A stretch of DNA of 64,000 nucleotides from Agarophyton chilense (taxonomy: Eukaryota; Rhodophyta; Florideophyceae; Gracilariales; Gracilariaceae). The stretch lies in assembly GCA_030374765.1 (NCBI GenBank), contig JARGXX010000099.1, positions 1,922,001 to 1,986,000 of the forward strand, given 5' to 3'. Position 1 is the first letter of the stretch. The number at the start of each line of letters is the position of its first letter. This document shows positions 52,130 to 63,998 of the stretch, one piece after another. Made by a program: the position numbers and the translations under genes. The notes under the pieces are model-generated. The model had not been told where the DNA came from. It saw nothing but the letters and a program-made list of their open reading frames with translations, and ran no database searches.

Positions 52130-55100
52130 CTCTTGGAAAATTACCCCACGAATGATGTTATAATGGATGCGCACCAGGAAGTATTCTCCTTTACGCAGAG
52201 CTCCAACATGACCGAATCGGCTTTCGCAGACGACCTATAGAAAAATGCCTACCGATGTGGAAATGTATTCTCCAAAGGACGTCTTAAACGTCACTTCATC
52301 ACGGGATTACTCCCTGCCATTCGGACACATGTCCGCAATTACCACACGGAAAACCAATAATACTCCTTCCCAAGGCTCGATACTTATGCCGAAGGTTATG
52401 GCAAAACCTACAGGACTTCCAGACGGAATCCTAACTTATCCAGGGGACATGAAACTCTATTGCGTAAACCCAACCAAGCCCATCCGGTTAGCTCCACGGA
52501 TTCGGACATGGATTCAACACTCCATTATGCCGACTTGGGAGATGTCCTCTCGGTTAATTTCAGTGCTCCTCTGTCTGGGTCCCCATCATATAACTCCCAG
52601 GGAACTACAGCGACCACTCGACAACCCACGCCCAAGTATTCTCCCTTTTTCGCCCGGCAACGACGTTTTTGTTCGCGCCCCAAGGGCTTGATTGCTCTGA
52701 CTTTCCATACTCCTACCTCGTGTCTGCAAGAGGTATCTACCTGAGGAGGCACGAAAAACCCTCCTAGTTCTCAGGGAAGAGAATTACAGGGTGCAGAAAT
52801 CCGAAGGAAAGTTTAACAGGGCACAGCAACGAACCACAGGGACCCCTGGAAGCTCACGCTATTCCACGCCTCCCGATACTACGATCTCAAAGCCCCACAG
52901 GTCCACGCCATTGTAGATCCTACGGAAGACCCCGAAGAGGAATCTTATCCTCAGGAAGAAACGGAATCCCCATCGAAAAAGTCTTAGAGGGTCGACGCGA
53001 GGCAAATCCTCCCTCGTGAAGCCCCCGTTTCAACCAATTGGACGGCCATGAGCCAAAGAGCTCCTCACCTCCCAATACAAACCACCCACAATGGACCACT
53101 CAGGATGAACCGGAATTGGACCACAATAACGACCTCTTCGGTATCCTCAGGAAAGAGAATTACAAGGTTCGCGTAACCGTGGGACTTCGTTCCAACAACT
53201 CTGGAGTGACCACAGCTGTATTGGACACAGGCGCTGGTCCCAACTTGGTCCATCCTAAGCTACTTCCACTGGGTTGGCAACATTTCGTTCAGGCAAGGAA
53301 GAACCCCAGGATTACCGATGCATCACGTCGACCAATAGAAATTAAAGGGATAGTACCACTTTACGTCCAGGTAGGACAATTCAAAGTCCGCACCTGGTTC
53401 CTTGTATGTCCTAACTTTGGCGCTGAGGCAATCCTAGGGATCTCCTTTATCGACCGATACATTAAGGCCATTTATCGAGGCCTTAGAAAAGAGGCATTCT
53501 ACCGTGCACCTTCCATCTCCATAACTGGTTCCGCCCCGGGGCCAGAAGCTAACCGCAAACGAGCGGTTGTCTCCGAAAACACGAAGTCCGATAAGGTTCG
53601 CCTGTCAAAGGCCATAACGATACAGCCGATGACTCAAATCGCTGTATTGGTCCATTTCCAGTCCTCAGGTCTCGTAACGATTCAGAATCACCCGAAAACT
53701 GTTCTGAAGCACCTTACCTTGATGGCCATTGGAGTAATGGACATCCAACCCAACAAGTCCTTCTTGCTCACAATCAGCAACTTTCGAGATAAACCCGTGC
53801 GGTTACCTAAAGGTACAGTGATTGGTATCACTCTACCCGCATCTGTGGCCAACATGGAGGCTCAAATGGACAACCTTTCAACGCCAACTTCCGACGAGGA
53901 CGTCGACTGTTGGGAGGGGATGGTCGCTATCGGCGCAGAATTCGAATCCTATAGGCCCCAGGTACTTGATCTCCTCAGGGAATACCAGGCCATGTGGTGG
54001 GGTAGAATGGGCAAAATTAGAGCCACTACACACCGCATTGACCTTCAGGATGATGCTAGACCTCAGTTCCAGCACCCATATCGTACAGGCCTTATGGGTA
54101 GGGAAATTGTCACCGACCAGATGTACAAGATGCGCAAAGCTCAAGTCATGGAGCCGGCGCCTCCGAACCCATCGGAATAGCCGAATCCCCTTGTCCTCGT
54201 GGCGAAGAAAGATGGCTCCGTCAGGTTCTGTGTCGACTACAGGAAGCTGAACGCAATAACCAAGAGGGACTCATACCCGATACCCCGCATGGATGACTTT
54301 CTAAATTCCTTAGGCGAAGCTGTCTTATTTACCACACTGGACGCTTACTCCGGATACTGGAAAATCCCTTAGCCCGACGATGAGAGAGCGCTGACAACCT
54401 TTACCACCCATGAAGGTCTGTGCAGATTTACTCGCATGCCCTTTAGTTTGAAGAATGCACCAGCCACTTTTCAACGGGTAATGAATATTTTACTGTCCAG
54501 AGTCAAATAGAATTTCGCCTTAGTCTATTTGGATGACGTTATAATCTTCTCAAAGACCGTAAAGGAACACTTTCTCCACGTGAAGAAGGTGCTAACAATC
54601 GTACAGGACGCTGGAGTAACACCGAAACTACGCAAATGCGCTTTCTTCCAGGCCTCAGTAAACTATCTCCGTCACGTCATCCTCCCAGGAAAGATGAAGG
54701 TAGCCACACGGACCACAAATGCGATCGGCCAGGCTAAACCTCCCAGGTCTCACACGGAACTACGATCCTTCGTGGGCTTGTGCAATGTTTACCGACGGTT
54801 CGTCCAAAGGTTGGCTACAATCTCGGCCCCTCTCAACGCGATGCTGAAGAAGGGAACACCTTTGGAGTTCGAAGCCCTTACCGACGACCAGTACGAGGCC
54901 TTTCAGACCCTAAAGGACAAATAGCTGAACCCACCTATATTTGCATTACCAAAGCCCAGTAGGCCTTTTGTCCTGGATACAGATGCCTCTGATGTCCAAG
55001 TGGGCAACAGGAACAGGAGTCACCGAAGAACTATCGACCTATTGGACACTGGAGCAGAACGCTCACCAGCGCGGAGCAAAACTACAGTACTACCGAAAAG

Positions 55101-56873
55101 GAATGTCTAGCCATCGTATGGTCCGTATTGACACTCCGTCCATACTTCGAGGGAACTAGGTTTACCAATAGGACAGATCACGATTCACTCCGCTGGCTAC
55201 TCAATATGACCGATGCAACAAGTCGCCTTGCTCGGTGGCGCCTCAGGCTGTCTGAATATGACTACGAGATAACCTATAGGCCAGGCATCAAACACCAGGC
55301 AGCAGATACTCTCTGGCGAATCATTACCGACGGAACTGACGACACTCCATTGGACTACCTAAGGCCTACCCCCTTAACAGATGATAAACCTCAGGACTAT
55401 ACGGAAAAGTATGACGACCTTATGGGTAATGTGCAATCAGAGGAATCTGAGGTAAAGGAGAACGAAGTATACCTATTGGACTGGGAGACAGTTCCGTCCA
55501 ATTCGACAACACCTCAGGTTTATGCGATAGCCCCGGAGGAAAAAGAGCTCCTCCTTATAACTAGTGAGGAACTCTTAAAGGCGCAGGACGAAGAGGAGTA
55601 CTGCAAGGAAACAGCCCCATTGGTAGGAACCCCAGGATGCTTATTCGATTACAACCGATTTGGACTACTGTGTCGCCACTCACCCGCTGGATGGCGCACT
55701 CCGACGGGTAATACCAACTTCGCTAAGGGCGCGATTCCTATACCTCGTCTATTTCCCCTGCTTGGCTGGTCACCCTTAGGGCCGACGAATGTACCAGACC
55801 CTAAGGAAGTTCTTCTACTGGACACTAATGGCGCAGGACCTGTGAAAAACCGCACGGAACTGTGCATCATGCGCACAAATCCGAGGGTCTCGTGCCAACC
55901 ATCAGACCAAATTGAAGCTCTTCCCCGCCGTAGGTCCGATGGAATTTGTCGCAATGGATATAATTGGGCCTTTGCCTAAGTCGTGCCATGGGAAACGGTT
56001 TGTTTTTGTTATAAACGATAGGTTTTCCAAACCTACCCCAGTCCCACTGCTAGGAAAGACAACCGCCACGGATGTCGCCACGACCTTGTTGTCTCAGGTA
56101 TATCCATTTGGTATTCCACTTTACCTCCTTACGGATCATGGCAGCTAGTTCGTATCCAAATTCTTCGCACACGTTTGTGCTACCTTAGGTATCAAACATG
56201 TGACCCCCACTGCGTTCCACCCGAAAACCAATGGACAAGCCGAACGCTTCAACCGCACCCTTCTGGATCGATTGGCACAATACGTATCGGAGCACCAATT
56301 GGACTGAGACGACTACGTTGAACCACTGGTTTATGTCTACAACACGCAAGTACACGCTTCCACAGGGACAACACCTTTCGACTTAACGCTAACGAGATCG
56401 CCACCACCGATAGCTGTCGACCTTCAGGAGTCTATCATACCCAAGGACTTAACCGAAGGGATGACTCCGACCCAGGCGAAGCGCTACTCGCGCCGACGAA
56501 TCGACCGCATTATCCAATCGGATAGAGCTGTACTAACCAAAGCCCAACGGCGCTCCGAAATCAATTCGGCAAGGCCGTTTGGAAGACACCGACCTTTGGG
56601 AAAGGAGAACTCGTTTACCTGGACCGGCCACCGAAGAACAGAGAGGACCTCGAGGACACTACGCGCAAGCTCCTACCCCGCTCTACAGGACCATACAAAG
56701 TCTTTAAGGCCAATCAACACACCATTACGTTACTAATTGACGGCCTAAAGGACACTGTATCGATTGATCGGGTTGCCAAAGCTCCCGGATCCCCCGAAGC
56801 ACCAAAGCCCCAGTGCCCTGGCCAAACGTAATCACTACGAACTCAGGTCGACGCTCAAGTCTCCACATCCCCT

Positions 56874-57155
56874 ATGGCAGTTTCGGCGGACCCGACTAGC
56901 CCCACGGACCCGATGGTCAATTCCAATGAAGATGTCCCATCTCTGCAAACCGACTCCAATGGATTCGCCACTCTGCACCACACTCTCCTTCCGGAGAATG
57001 AACACCAACCGGAATATGTGATTGAGCGCATCATATCCGCCGGTCGGGGAGAAGATGGAACTATGCGCTATCGCGTTCGTTGGTTCGGCTACACACCTGA
57101 GGAAGATACTTGGCAAGAGCCTGAAACCATTCCGGCTCAATTTATCGCCCACTAA
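56874..57155 (+). other. Chromodomain at the integrase C-terminus of element 3
   Basis: Reads EYVIERIISAGRGEDG, YRVRWFGYTPEEDTWQEP: the three aromatic-cage strands and helix of an integrase chromodomain, which directs insertion to marked chromatin in chromoviruses. Confidence 0.85.
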
Positions 57156-57420
57156 TGGCACAGAATCGGCTGCACGGAGCGCAGCCTTCAGGAGGGGGCA
57201 ACCATTGGCCTGATTAATACCAAAACGCCTCTCGAAACGCCTCCCGACACGACGGTTCGCCGTAGCTCCCGCATCAGAGAACGAAGTCAGTCCTTAGGCA
57301 ACACCTGAGGAAGACCTGAGACACTCTCAAGGCTGGACGCCGTCCCGGGGCACGCGCGTTTGAGGTACACGAGCGACCTTGGGAAAAAACAAGCTTTACT
57401 TTATTTGACTAACTATCAGA

Positions 57421-58735
57421 GGCCGAACAACCCTTTCCACGACCTCAAGGTTGGCAAAAGCGCTCCGAACACAAATAGGAATCACTGGGGCGGCGCAGGA
57501 GTCACCCCGTCGTCCTCATTGGAACCTGCAGGAGTGAAACCAGGACTAGGGTCAGCCGAGGAGCCCACTGGACCACTAGGACCGGCACCAGCGAGCCGAG
57601 CACGCCTCTTCGGCGGAGACTCACCCGAAGAACTCTCGTCAACATCGGAAGCCTCCCGGTCGCTCAAATTTAGACCATACTGGGCATCCAAGTCGGCAGT
57701 TACCCTCTTGGCCATCACTTGGGCATTCTGCTGCAGGATATTGACCATGGCGGTCTTCAGGTCCTGACCCTGTTGATCAACCGCGGCGTAGCGCGTCGAG
57801 CGATGCGCCCAGGAGCAAGCTTTTCTCAAGACTGTCGCAATGTCCACCGAGGCCGTAATACCAACGTTATGGGAGACATGACGGAGATCCAAAGCTGCAA
57901 CCGTGACCGAAGCGAGAAGTATGGCAACGGAGAGGAAAGAGCGATGTCAACGCCCCCAGTGGACGTTTGAGCCAGCGCATCACCTACAGGACTTTCGGCT
58001 TCGACAGTAACCTTGCCAGGAGGTACGTCCACTTGTGCGACGGGCGGCTCATGTGAGAGTTCATCCTGAGAAGCAGCGCTCGGAGAAGCTGGATGAGGGG
58101 AAGCGGTCGGCAACACCACGGCGGATTTGACCGGAGGATTAACGCAATCTACGGGTAGTGTGGAGCAAAACCCGGCGACGGGAAGTGCTCTCAAGGTGTT
58201 CGAAGCCTTGCTCCCTGGGGGAGGCAGACTCAGAGACAGAGCCCTCCGTTCCACCCGTAGTGTGGGGTGTAACTCCCACGGGGGATTCCGGCAGTACCGA
58301 CGGAGGTGAGGGGTAGAAACCGTGGATCGGGAATGGGTATGGGTATCCCAAAGAATGGGGGAAAATCCGGCGAAGAGGAAAAACGGGGCGAGGGTCGGGC
58401 ACTAACAGGCACCGGACCCGAGAACCAGAAAAGGGGCGAAACAACAAAAGAAACCCAATACAGGGGCGAAAACCTGTCCTCGAAAGGAAACACAAAAAGC
58501 ACGCAACAAGTAAGCAGAACTCCCACGGGGTATCGTACACGCAGGTCGTCTGAGCGGTCCCAAGGGGGTGGTTGCACGGAACCCAAACGTGGGCACTCTC
58601 CAAGTGGAGTCGTGTCTCTACGCAGGCGTTGCTAACCAGAGCCCGTTCCGGGTTGTAAGGCCGAAACGATGGCGACGAAGAACCTCTAAAGGTATCGAAG
58701 ACCAACCTTGGTTGTCATTTACTATGAGCTCGGAC
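57421..58735 (-). mobile_element. Gag-like remnant (element 5), P/S-rich, minus strand
   Basis: Overlapping minus-strand frames (58705-58139, 58254-57826, 57892-57482) give P-, S- and V-rich sequence and a helical stretch (QDLKTAMVNILQQNAQVMAKRV) followed by an acidic S-rich end with a small basic patch. The layout resembles a gypsy gag N-terminal half. It sits immediately left of an LTR and ends where element 3 ends. Recognition is weak; broken. Confidence 0.35.
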
Positions 58736-59071
58736 TGTCAGATCTCGCCTCCCTAAGTAGGGCCCACTAACTAAACTCTACAGTAGTGCACACCTGCTCA
58801 GGGCCATACACGTGGAGATCCCACTGCCAGGGCCCAAAAATCCAACGTTCTAACAAATATCCGAAAATCGGTGCCAAAATTAAGCCACGTGTATCACGGG
58901 GCCAATCCAACCATGGGCCATCCGAATTTTCCCTTATAGGCGAAATATAACCAGAAAACAGTGCCACCTCAGCACACCATAGAGGGGATCATAATCATAA
59001 CCCTCGGAGGGTTCAATCCTCATTCTATGAGTTGCATCTTCAAGTATCCCCTAACTTGGCGTTGCTCTACA
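58736..59071 (-). repeat. Downstream LTR of element 4 (left end uncertain)
   Basis: On the minus strand the LTR starts TGTAGAGCAACG directly after a purine tract. The other end is proposed at TGTCAG (58736), giving TGT...ACA ends. Only one copy is in the window, so the boundary rests on motif and position. Confidence 0.45.
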
Positions 59072-59086
59072 TCTCCCCCTCCTTAA
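59072..59086 (-). other. Polypurine tract of element 4
   Basis: On the minus strand TTAAGGAGGGGGAGA stands directly before the LTR start TGTAGAG. This fixes the LTR as the downstream one of the element to the right. Confidence 0.65.
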
Positions 59087-59113
59087 GACGAGGAAGAACA
59101 TTCCGAGCCGCGG

Positions 59114-61009
59114 GTGTCTAACTTTCCAATCACTATACATACTAATCTCCCAATGGGGTCCTTCACCACTTCTGGGGATCGCCACAAAACCGGCACATCG
59201 GTACAACTTTCTCCTACTCTTCCGACTTTCGGCGATAAGCAACTTCTTGCAACAGCGGTCTCAACCAGCCCTCTCAAGGGAATGAACCCATACGTCATCA
59301 ACCCACTCTCGGGGCCATCGGCCTCCGCGCCGGCGGACAACGAAGCTCCCCAGCAGGGTGGATATTTCTCCGGTTTGGATGCGGCTCCGTCAGGTACCGA
59401 ACCTTCCGCCTCGGCGGGCAACCGACATCCTCAGGAGGATTTGGAAATCAACGCGGTGGCGTGGAACTCCGCTCATGCGATGCCCTTGGTAGCAAACTCC
59501 AGAGGTTGGATCTCAAACGAATCCTTTCAAAGGTGGAGTCCCCTTACCGATCCGGTGATATATTCCCGCGATCCGTGGTTCGATCCGACAGCGGTTCGCG
59601 ACGATGAGCTCATCGACTCCTACGTGGAGGACGGCTTATTGCCGGGTGGCCTACCTGTTGAGGTTGTACGTTCTCCCGATTGGAAGGCGCGGGTAGCCAT
59701 AGAGCCTCAGTATCTATACCGCAGTCGCGGGGAGTCCCTGGACAAGGCGCGCGCAGCGATGGCGGCTCTGGCCTACCAGCGATTGGAGAGGTCACGCTTT
59801 GACCATCTGGTTCCCCCGGAGTACGGGTTCGACGTCGCCTATTATCGCACGTACGGTGAGGTCTCCTACGGGGATAACCTGGCAGCCTTTCCAGAAGCCG
59901 AGTTTCGCGGACCGGGTTTTCCTCTCCGAGAAGATATGCTCCAATGGAGTCGTCCCATCCTTCGGGCTGAATTCAGGTACCTTCAGCGGCAGTTTACCCA
60001 ATATGGGTTCGATCGACGCGTGCGCTTCGAGCGCCGCTCGCGCTCCCGTTTCGGGTTCCTTGTCCCGTATCCTCACGTGGAACTGGAGCGTATCCATAAC
60101 ACGGCGAAGATTGGGCGATTCGTGCCCCTTCCAGCTTGGTGGAGTAAGGTCGAGGTCCCCCGAGGGTGCTTTGCTGAACTGCCCCCGTGCATCTACTATA
60201 TCGGGTCTCGTTTGATGCACGACCCGAACTCGGGATACTGGGCCCTCGTTGCAGCCGAGTTGGCAGCCTGCGTAGCGGCGCACCTCCTCTGGGATGCTCA
60301 TGACCATTTCCGTATCTGGTATATTCCTCCGAGGCTACGGACCTTCATGCGTCAGATCGACCTTTTCCCAGTGTTGGGTTCGGTCAGCAACGTCCAGGAC
60401 CTGTATCCAATCTTGGACGTGATCGACAACACCCAATGGGATCGAGTTCCAGTGAAAAATCAGCCCGCAGGGGAAGGATCCGTGCGAGACAAGTCTCCTG
60501 GCCGGTACGATCCGGGCTCCGGTAACTGGGTCTATTACAATCCCTTCGAAGAGGTTCGCATCAGCGCGGCGCAAGCACGGGCGCTGATGGACTCGCCTCG
60601 ACCGATGCCGGTGGGACACCCGATGGGGTTCATTTATACCGACGATTACGAGTATGAGCCTCCAGTAGACCTGGACGATCCAGCGTTGGATAACGACATG
60701 CCAGCTCCTAGTGGAGTACTCCCTGTGGAGCCATCTGCACCCTTCCAACCAGTGGGAACGATCTCAGCTGCGGCGGCGAATGCATCCGGTGGCGGTCCAT
60801 CTGCTCCCTCCGGGTGGGGTGTGAACACCCTTGCGCAGGCGCCGGTTGCCACTCCGCAAGCGGATAGTGTGCGACAAGGCCTCGTGAACGCGGGCATTCC
60901 GATTCCCCTGGGTATGACGGATGTGAGCCAGATGTTGGCTTTCGCCTCGGCGTACCATCAGGGTCAGAATCCCAATGGTGGGGCGCGTCCCTCCTCGGGC
61001 TTTCCGTAG
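59114..61009 (+). CDS. 631-codon antisense reading frame inside element 4, unknown protein
   Basis: An uninterrupted frame on the strand opposite to the element's pol, between the chromodomain and the polypurine tract. The product begins MSNFPITIHTNLPMGSF. It has an acidic, G/S-rich N-terminal 120 residues, a middle (about 150-460) that looks like a folded domain rich in R, F, Y and W (FDVAYYRTYGEVSYGD, ELERIHNTAKIGRFVPL, AALACVAAHLLWDAHDH-like wording), and a P/A/G-rich C-terminal tail ending in QGQNPNGG. I do not recognise a family and see no zinc finger, membrane segment or nuclease motif. Antisense frames in the same place are known in some plant Tat/Ogre-type gypsy elements. It could also be a captured host gene. 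Confidence 0.6.
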   Translation: MSNFPITIHTNLPMGSFTTSGDRHKTGTSVQLSPTLPTFGDKQLLATAVSTSPLKGMNPYVINPLSGPSASAPADNEAPQQGGYFSGLDAAPSGTEPSASAGNRHPQEDLEINAVAWNSAHAMPLVANSRGWISNESFQRWSPLTDPVIYSRDPWFDPTAVRDDELIDSYVEDGLLPGGLPVEVVRSPDWKARVAIEPQYLYRSRGESLDKARAAMAALAYQRLERSRFDHLVPPEYGFDVAYYRTYGEVSYGDNLAAFPEAEFRGPGFPLREDMLQWSRPILRAEFRYLQRQFTQYGFDRRVRFERRSRSRFGFLVPYPHVELERIHNTAKIGRFVPLPAWWSKVEVPRGCFAELPPCIYYIGSRLMHDPNSGYWALVAAELAACVAAHLLWDAHDHFRIWYIPPRLRTFMRQIDLFPVLGSVSNVQDLYPILDVIDNTQWDRVPVKNQPAGEGSVRDKSPGRYDPGSGNWVYYNPFEEVRISAAQARALMDSPRPMPVGHPMGFIYTDDYEYEPPVDLDDPALDNDMPAPSGVLPVEPSAPFQPVGTISAAAANASGGGPSAPSGWGVNTLAQAPVATPQADSVRQGLVNAGIPIPLGMTDVSQMLAFASAYHQGQNPNGGARPSSGFP

Positions 61010-61410
61010 TTCCGCCTTCGGGCAATTGTAGAGTCCATAGCTTGGCGACAATAGTAAACTTCTGATATTTGCATAACTACTTTTCTTTTTGCTTCCTAGG
61101 ATCTTAACTTCTACTGCATCTTCTTCATTCCTTCTTAGGATCTTCTTCATCTTCGTCTTCATCTTCTTCCCTTCCTAGGGTCCAATCTTCTTCTTAATTT
61201 TCTTCTCCACTTCGTGGGACTTCTTTTCCTTTTTCATCATAAACTGTCCCGATAACCGGTGCTGTGTTCCTCGGTTAACGGCGCTAGGCCGAGGGCCAGT
61301 AAACATTCCCTCTCAATACGTGTTCTTCGGGATACTCTCCTCAATTCCTCTTCAGAGGTCTAACATCTTCTTCACTTCGAGGTCGCATCCACACCAGTTC
61401 CCGTGGTGGC
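61010..61410. other. Short interval with CTTCTTC-rich repeats between antisense frame and chromodomain
   Basis: T/C-rich sequence with many CTTCTT units (about 61.08-61.23 kb). No gene seen. Confidence 0.5.
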
Positions 61411-61701
61411 TTACCCGACTTGGGCACGATCCAGATTTGGAGGCAAGGTTACCCGAGCGCGTCGGTGATAGGATAAAACCTTAGACCTCGGAATGTGCTC
61501 AATGGGTTCCACTGTATCCTCATCAGGCGAGAATCCGTACCATCGGACTTGGTAGCGAACTTCTCCCTCGGGGGTGTAGATGTGACTCACGATGCGATCG
61601 ATAACGAATTCCTGCGGGTACACTTTTCCCTGTTCGGGCTTCTCTTCCATCTTGGAACGCTCTAGTTCCCTTGAGGGTGTCAACGTAGGGTCTAGACACA
61701 C
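61411..61701 (-). other. Chromodomain frame of element 4
   Basis: Reads PQEFVIDRIVSHIYTPEGE, then YQVRWYGFSPDED and VEPIEHIP: a chromodomain similar to that of element 3 (RYRVRWFGYTPEED). It is in a separate short frame from RNase H, about 530 bp further along the element. Confidence 0.8.
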
Positions 61702-62230
61702 CCCGGTGGGTTCTTTTCCGTGTTGCGAGCGGGTCTCAGCACTTCGTCCAAACGGCGCCGAGTGGCCTGTGGGCTACATTGTAACTTCCATCTACGGAGT
61801 CAAAACGGCCCACTTTTGAGTTCTTCTTTAAGCTGAGATCTTCCCGATAACAACGGTGTTCTTAGATTCCGTGACGGTTGAGAAACCGCGACGCGGTAGC
61901 GTTTCCAGTCTCAGGGGGGTAAGACTTCAACGTCAACCCGAGCTACGGGGACGAAGGTTGCTCTGGTGCAACGCGCCGTGCGACGGAGGCGGTTTGCGCG
62001 ACGGTTGGTCGTCAGAGCCTTTTGATTGGCTCGGTGCCATTCGACGTGGGCCACATAAATGCGCGGGCGCCGGTTGCCACTCCGCGAGCGGATATGAGGT
62101 GGCGCTTTAGGCACGCGCTAGCACTCTCCTGAGCTGTCCCCGACGGGTCTCACTCATTTCTTTCCCATTCCTGAGGGTTCCAGTGTCTCCATAGGAGTTC
62201 CTATTCCCATTCCATAACGGAGAGCCATAT

Positions 62231-63998
62231 TTAGTCAACCTCGTCGTCGAGATCTTCCCCGTGCGGGTCCGCTGACACAACTCGTTCTCGAGAAAGCGGG
62301 GTTTGAGTGTGTGGCACCTCAGTGTCTCTTCCGCGGCGGCGGGTGATCGTCGGCTCTATAGGCGTTCCGGGTGCGGAGTTCTCCACACGACTCTCCCTAG
62401 GCGGGTTTTCGTCATATTTTCTGACGTCGTGCTCGGCTGGGTCGGCGGTGATGTCGCTACCCATACGCTGGGGTTGTGACTTCTCTGTCGCCGGCTCGGT
62501 CGGGCTCGCCGTCTCACTGTGAGAACTAGATTCCCTGTTAGGGCGACTGGCTGACGCCGAAGCATCGTCCTGCGAAGGAACTAAGTCCTCCTCCCCCTCC
62601 TTAGGCGGAGAGCCAGGAGGCTTGATTACCTCCGGTGGGGGAGTAACTCTGTAAGAGTTCGTTGACTGGGCCCTTGAGGGAGCGGGCCCAGGTTCGGGAG
62701 TATCCGAAGTTAAAGAGCCGGTCGGCGAATCCAGACTCTCGTTGACGAGTATATCGTCACAAACATCATCCGTCAGCGGTTGAGCTCCTCCCTCGAGGTC
62801 CGATTCCATAAAGCATGGGATGTCATCGTCCTCGTAGGGTTCCGTTTCCGCTGTGGTTTTCAAGCGGGATAGTGCATCAGCCTGAGTGTTCAGCTTCCCT
62901 TTCTTGTACAGGATCTCAAAGTCGAATTCCGACAGTCGGAGACGCCAGCGCATAAGGCGGCCCGAGGATTCGGAGATCTCCAGGAGCCAACGCAAGCATG
63001 CGTGGTCCGTATGGACTTTGAAACGAGTACCCATCAGATAGGGGCGAAGTGTAGCTAAGGCCCACACGACGGCTAAACATTCTTTCTCGGAGACCGAGTA
63101 GTTTTCTTTCATGGACATTCAGGGAACGTGACCAGTACCCAATAGGGTGACGTTCACCATCCTTAGAGGATTGGAACAGTGCACACCCTACTTGGTTTGC
63201 ACTAGCATCGGTGTCCACTTCGTAAGGGAGCCCAGGATTGGGTAGAGCCAAGATTGGCGGTGATGTTACGGCATTCACCAGTGCCGTGAAGGCAAACGCT
63301 TCCGCGTCGCCAAAAGGTTCCAGTTCAACTGGTTGTCCCTTCGTCAGGAGCCTGTTGAGGGGGGTGGCAATATCCGCAAAGTTCGGGACGAATTGGCGAT
63401 ACACGTTACACAGACCTAAGAAGGATCGCAACTCCGTTTGAGTTTTCGGGTGTTTTGCTTCCTTCAAGGATTTCACTCGTACTTCATCGATTGAAAGCTG
63501 TCCGGGACGGATGATATGACCCAGATACTTAAGCGAATCGGTGAAAAACTCGCACTTCTTGAGTTTCAAGGTGATTCCCGCGTCGCGGAGTATCTTTATT
63601 ACGTCCCTGACGTGTTCGAGGTGGTCATCCAGGTTGTTGGAGAAGACAATAATGTCGTCTAAATACACTAGACACGTCCTCCCTTTGGAGGAAGCCAACA
63701 GAATGTCTATCGCCCGTTGAAACGTTGCGGGGGCATTTGTCAACCCAAAAGGCATCCTCCGGAATCGGAAAAGTCCTTGATGACACACGAAAGCCGTTTT
63801 GCCTCGATCTTCCTCCCTAATAAGGACTTGCCAGTAACCCGAATTGGCGTCAAGGGTAGAGAAAACAGTAGCGCTCCCAAGGGAGTCGATGTATTCGTCC
63901 ATCCGAGGGATCGGGTACACATCCTTAATGGTTACCTCGTTCAGGCGTCTGTAATCGATGCAGAAACGCCACGATCCATCCGGTTTCGGAACTAACAC
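62231..63998 (-). other. RT and RNase H region of element 4
   Basis: The RT shows PIPRMDEYIDSLG, PFGLTNAPATFQ and YLDDIIVFS. The connection region has FLGLCNVYRQFVPNFA. The RNase H has DTDASANQVGCALF, SVSEKECLAVVWAL and KLNTQADALSRL. It continues into a tail of about 190 residues rich in P, S, E and T that ends GEDLDDEVD. Upstream parts are outside the window. Confidence 0.88.

Larger units (their letters stand above)
49278..57420 (+). mobile_element. Ty3/gypsy chromovirus-type retrotransposon (element 3), broken
   Basis: A plus-strand element. Parts: LTR (from 49278), gag region (about 50.97-52.7 kb), retropepsin with VLDTGAGPNLVHP (about 53.2 kb), RT with CVDYRKLN and LVYLDDVIIFS (about 54.2-54.6 kb), RNase H (about 54.95-55.3 kb), integrase with HPKTNGQAERFNRT (about 55.6-56.4 kb) and chromodomain (56874-57155, RYRVRWFGYTPEEDTWQEP). 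No downstream LTR matching the upstream one was found before the next element. The right end is therefore approximate. Roughly ten breaks. It is a relative of element 2, in opposite orientation. Confidence 0.85.
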
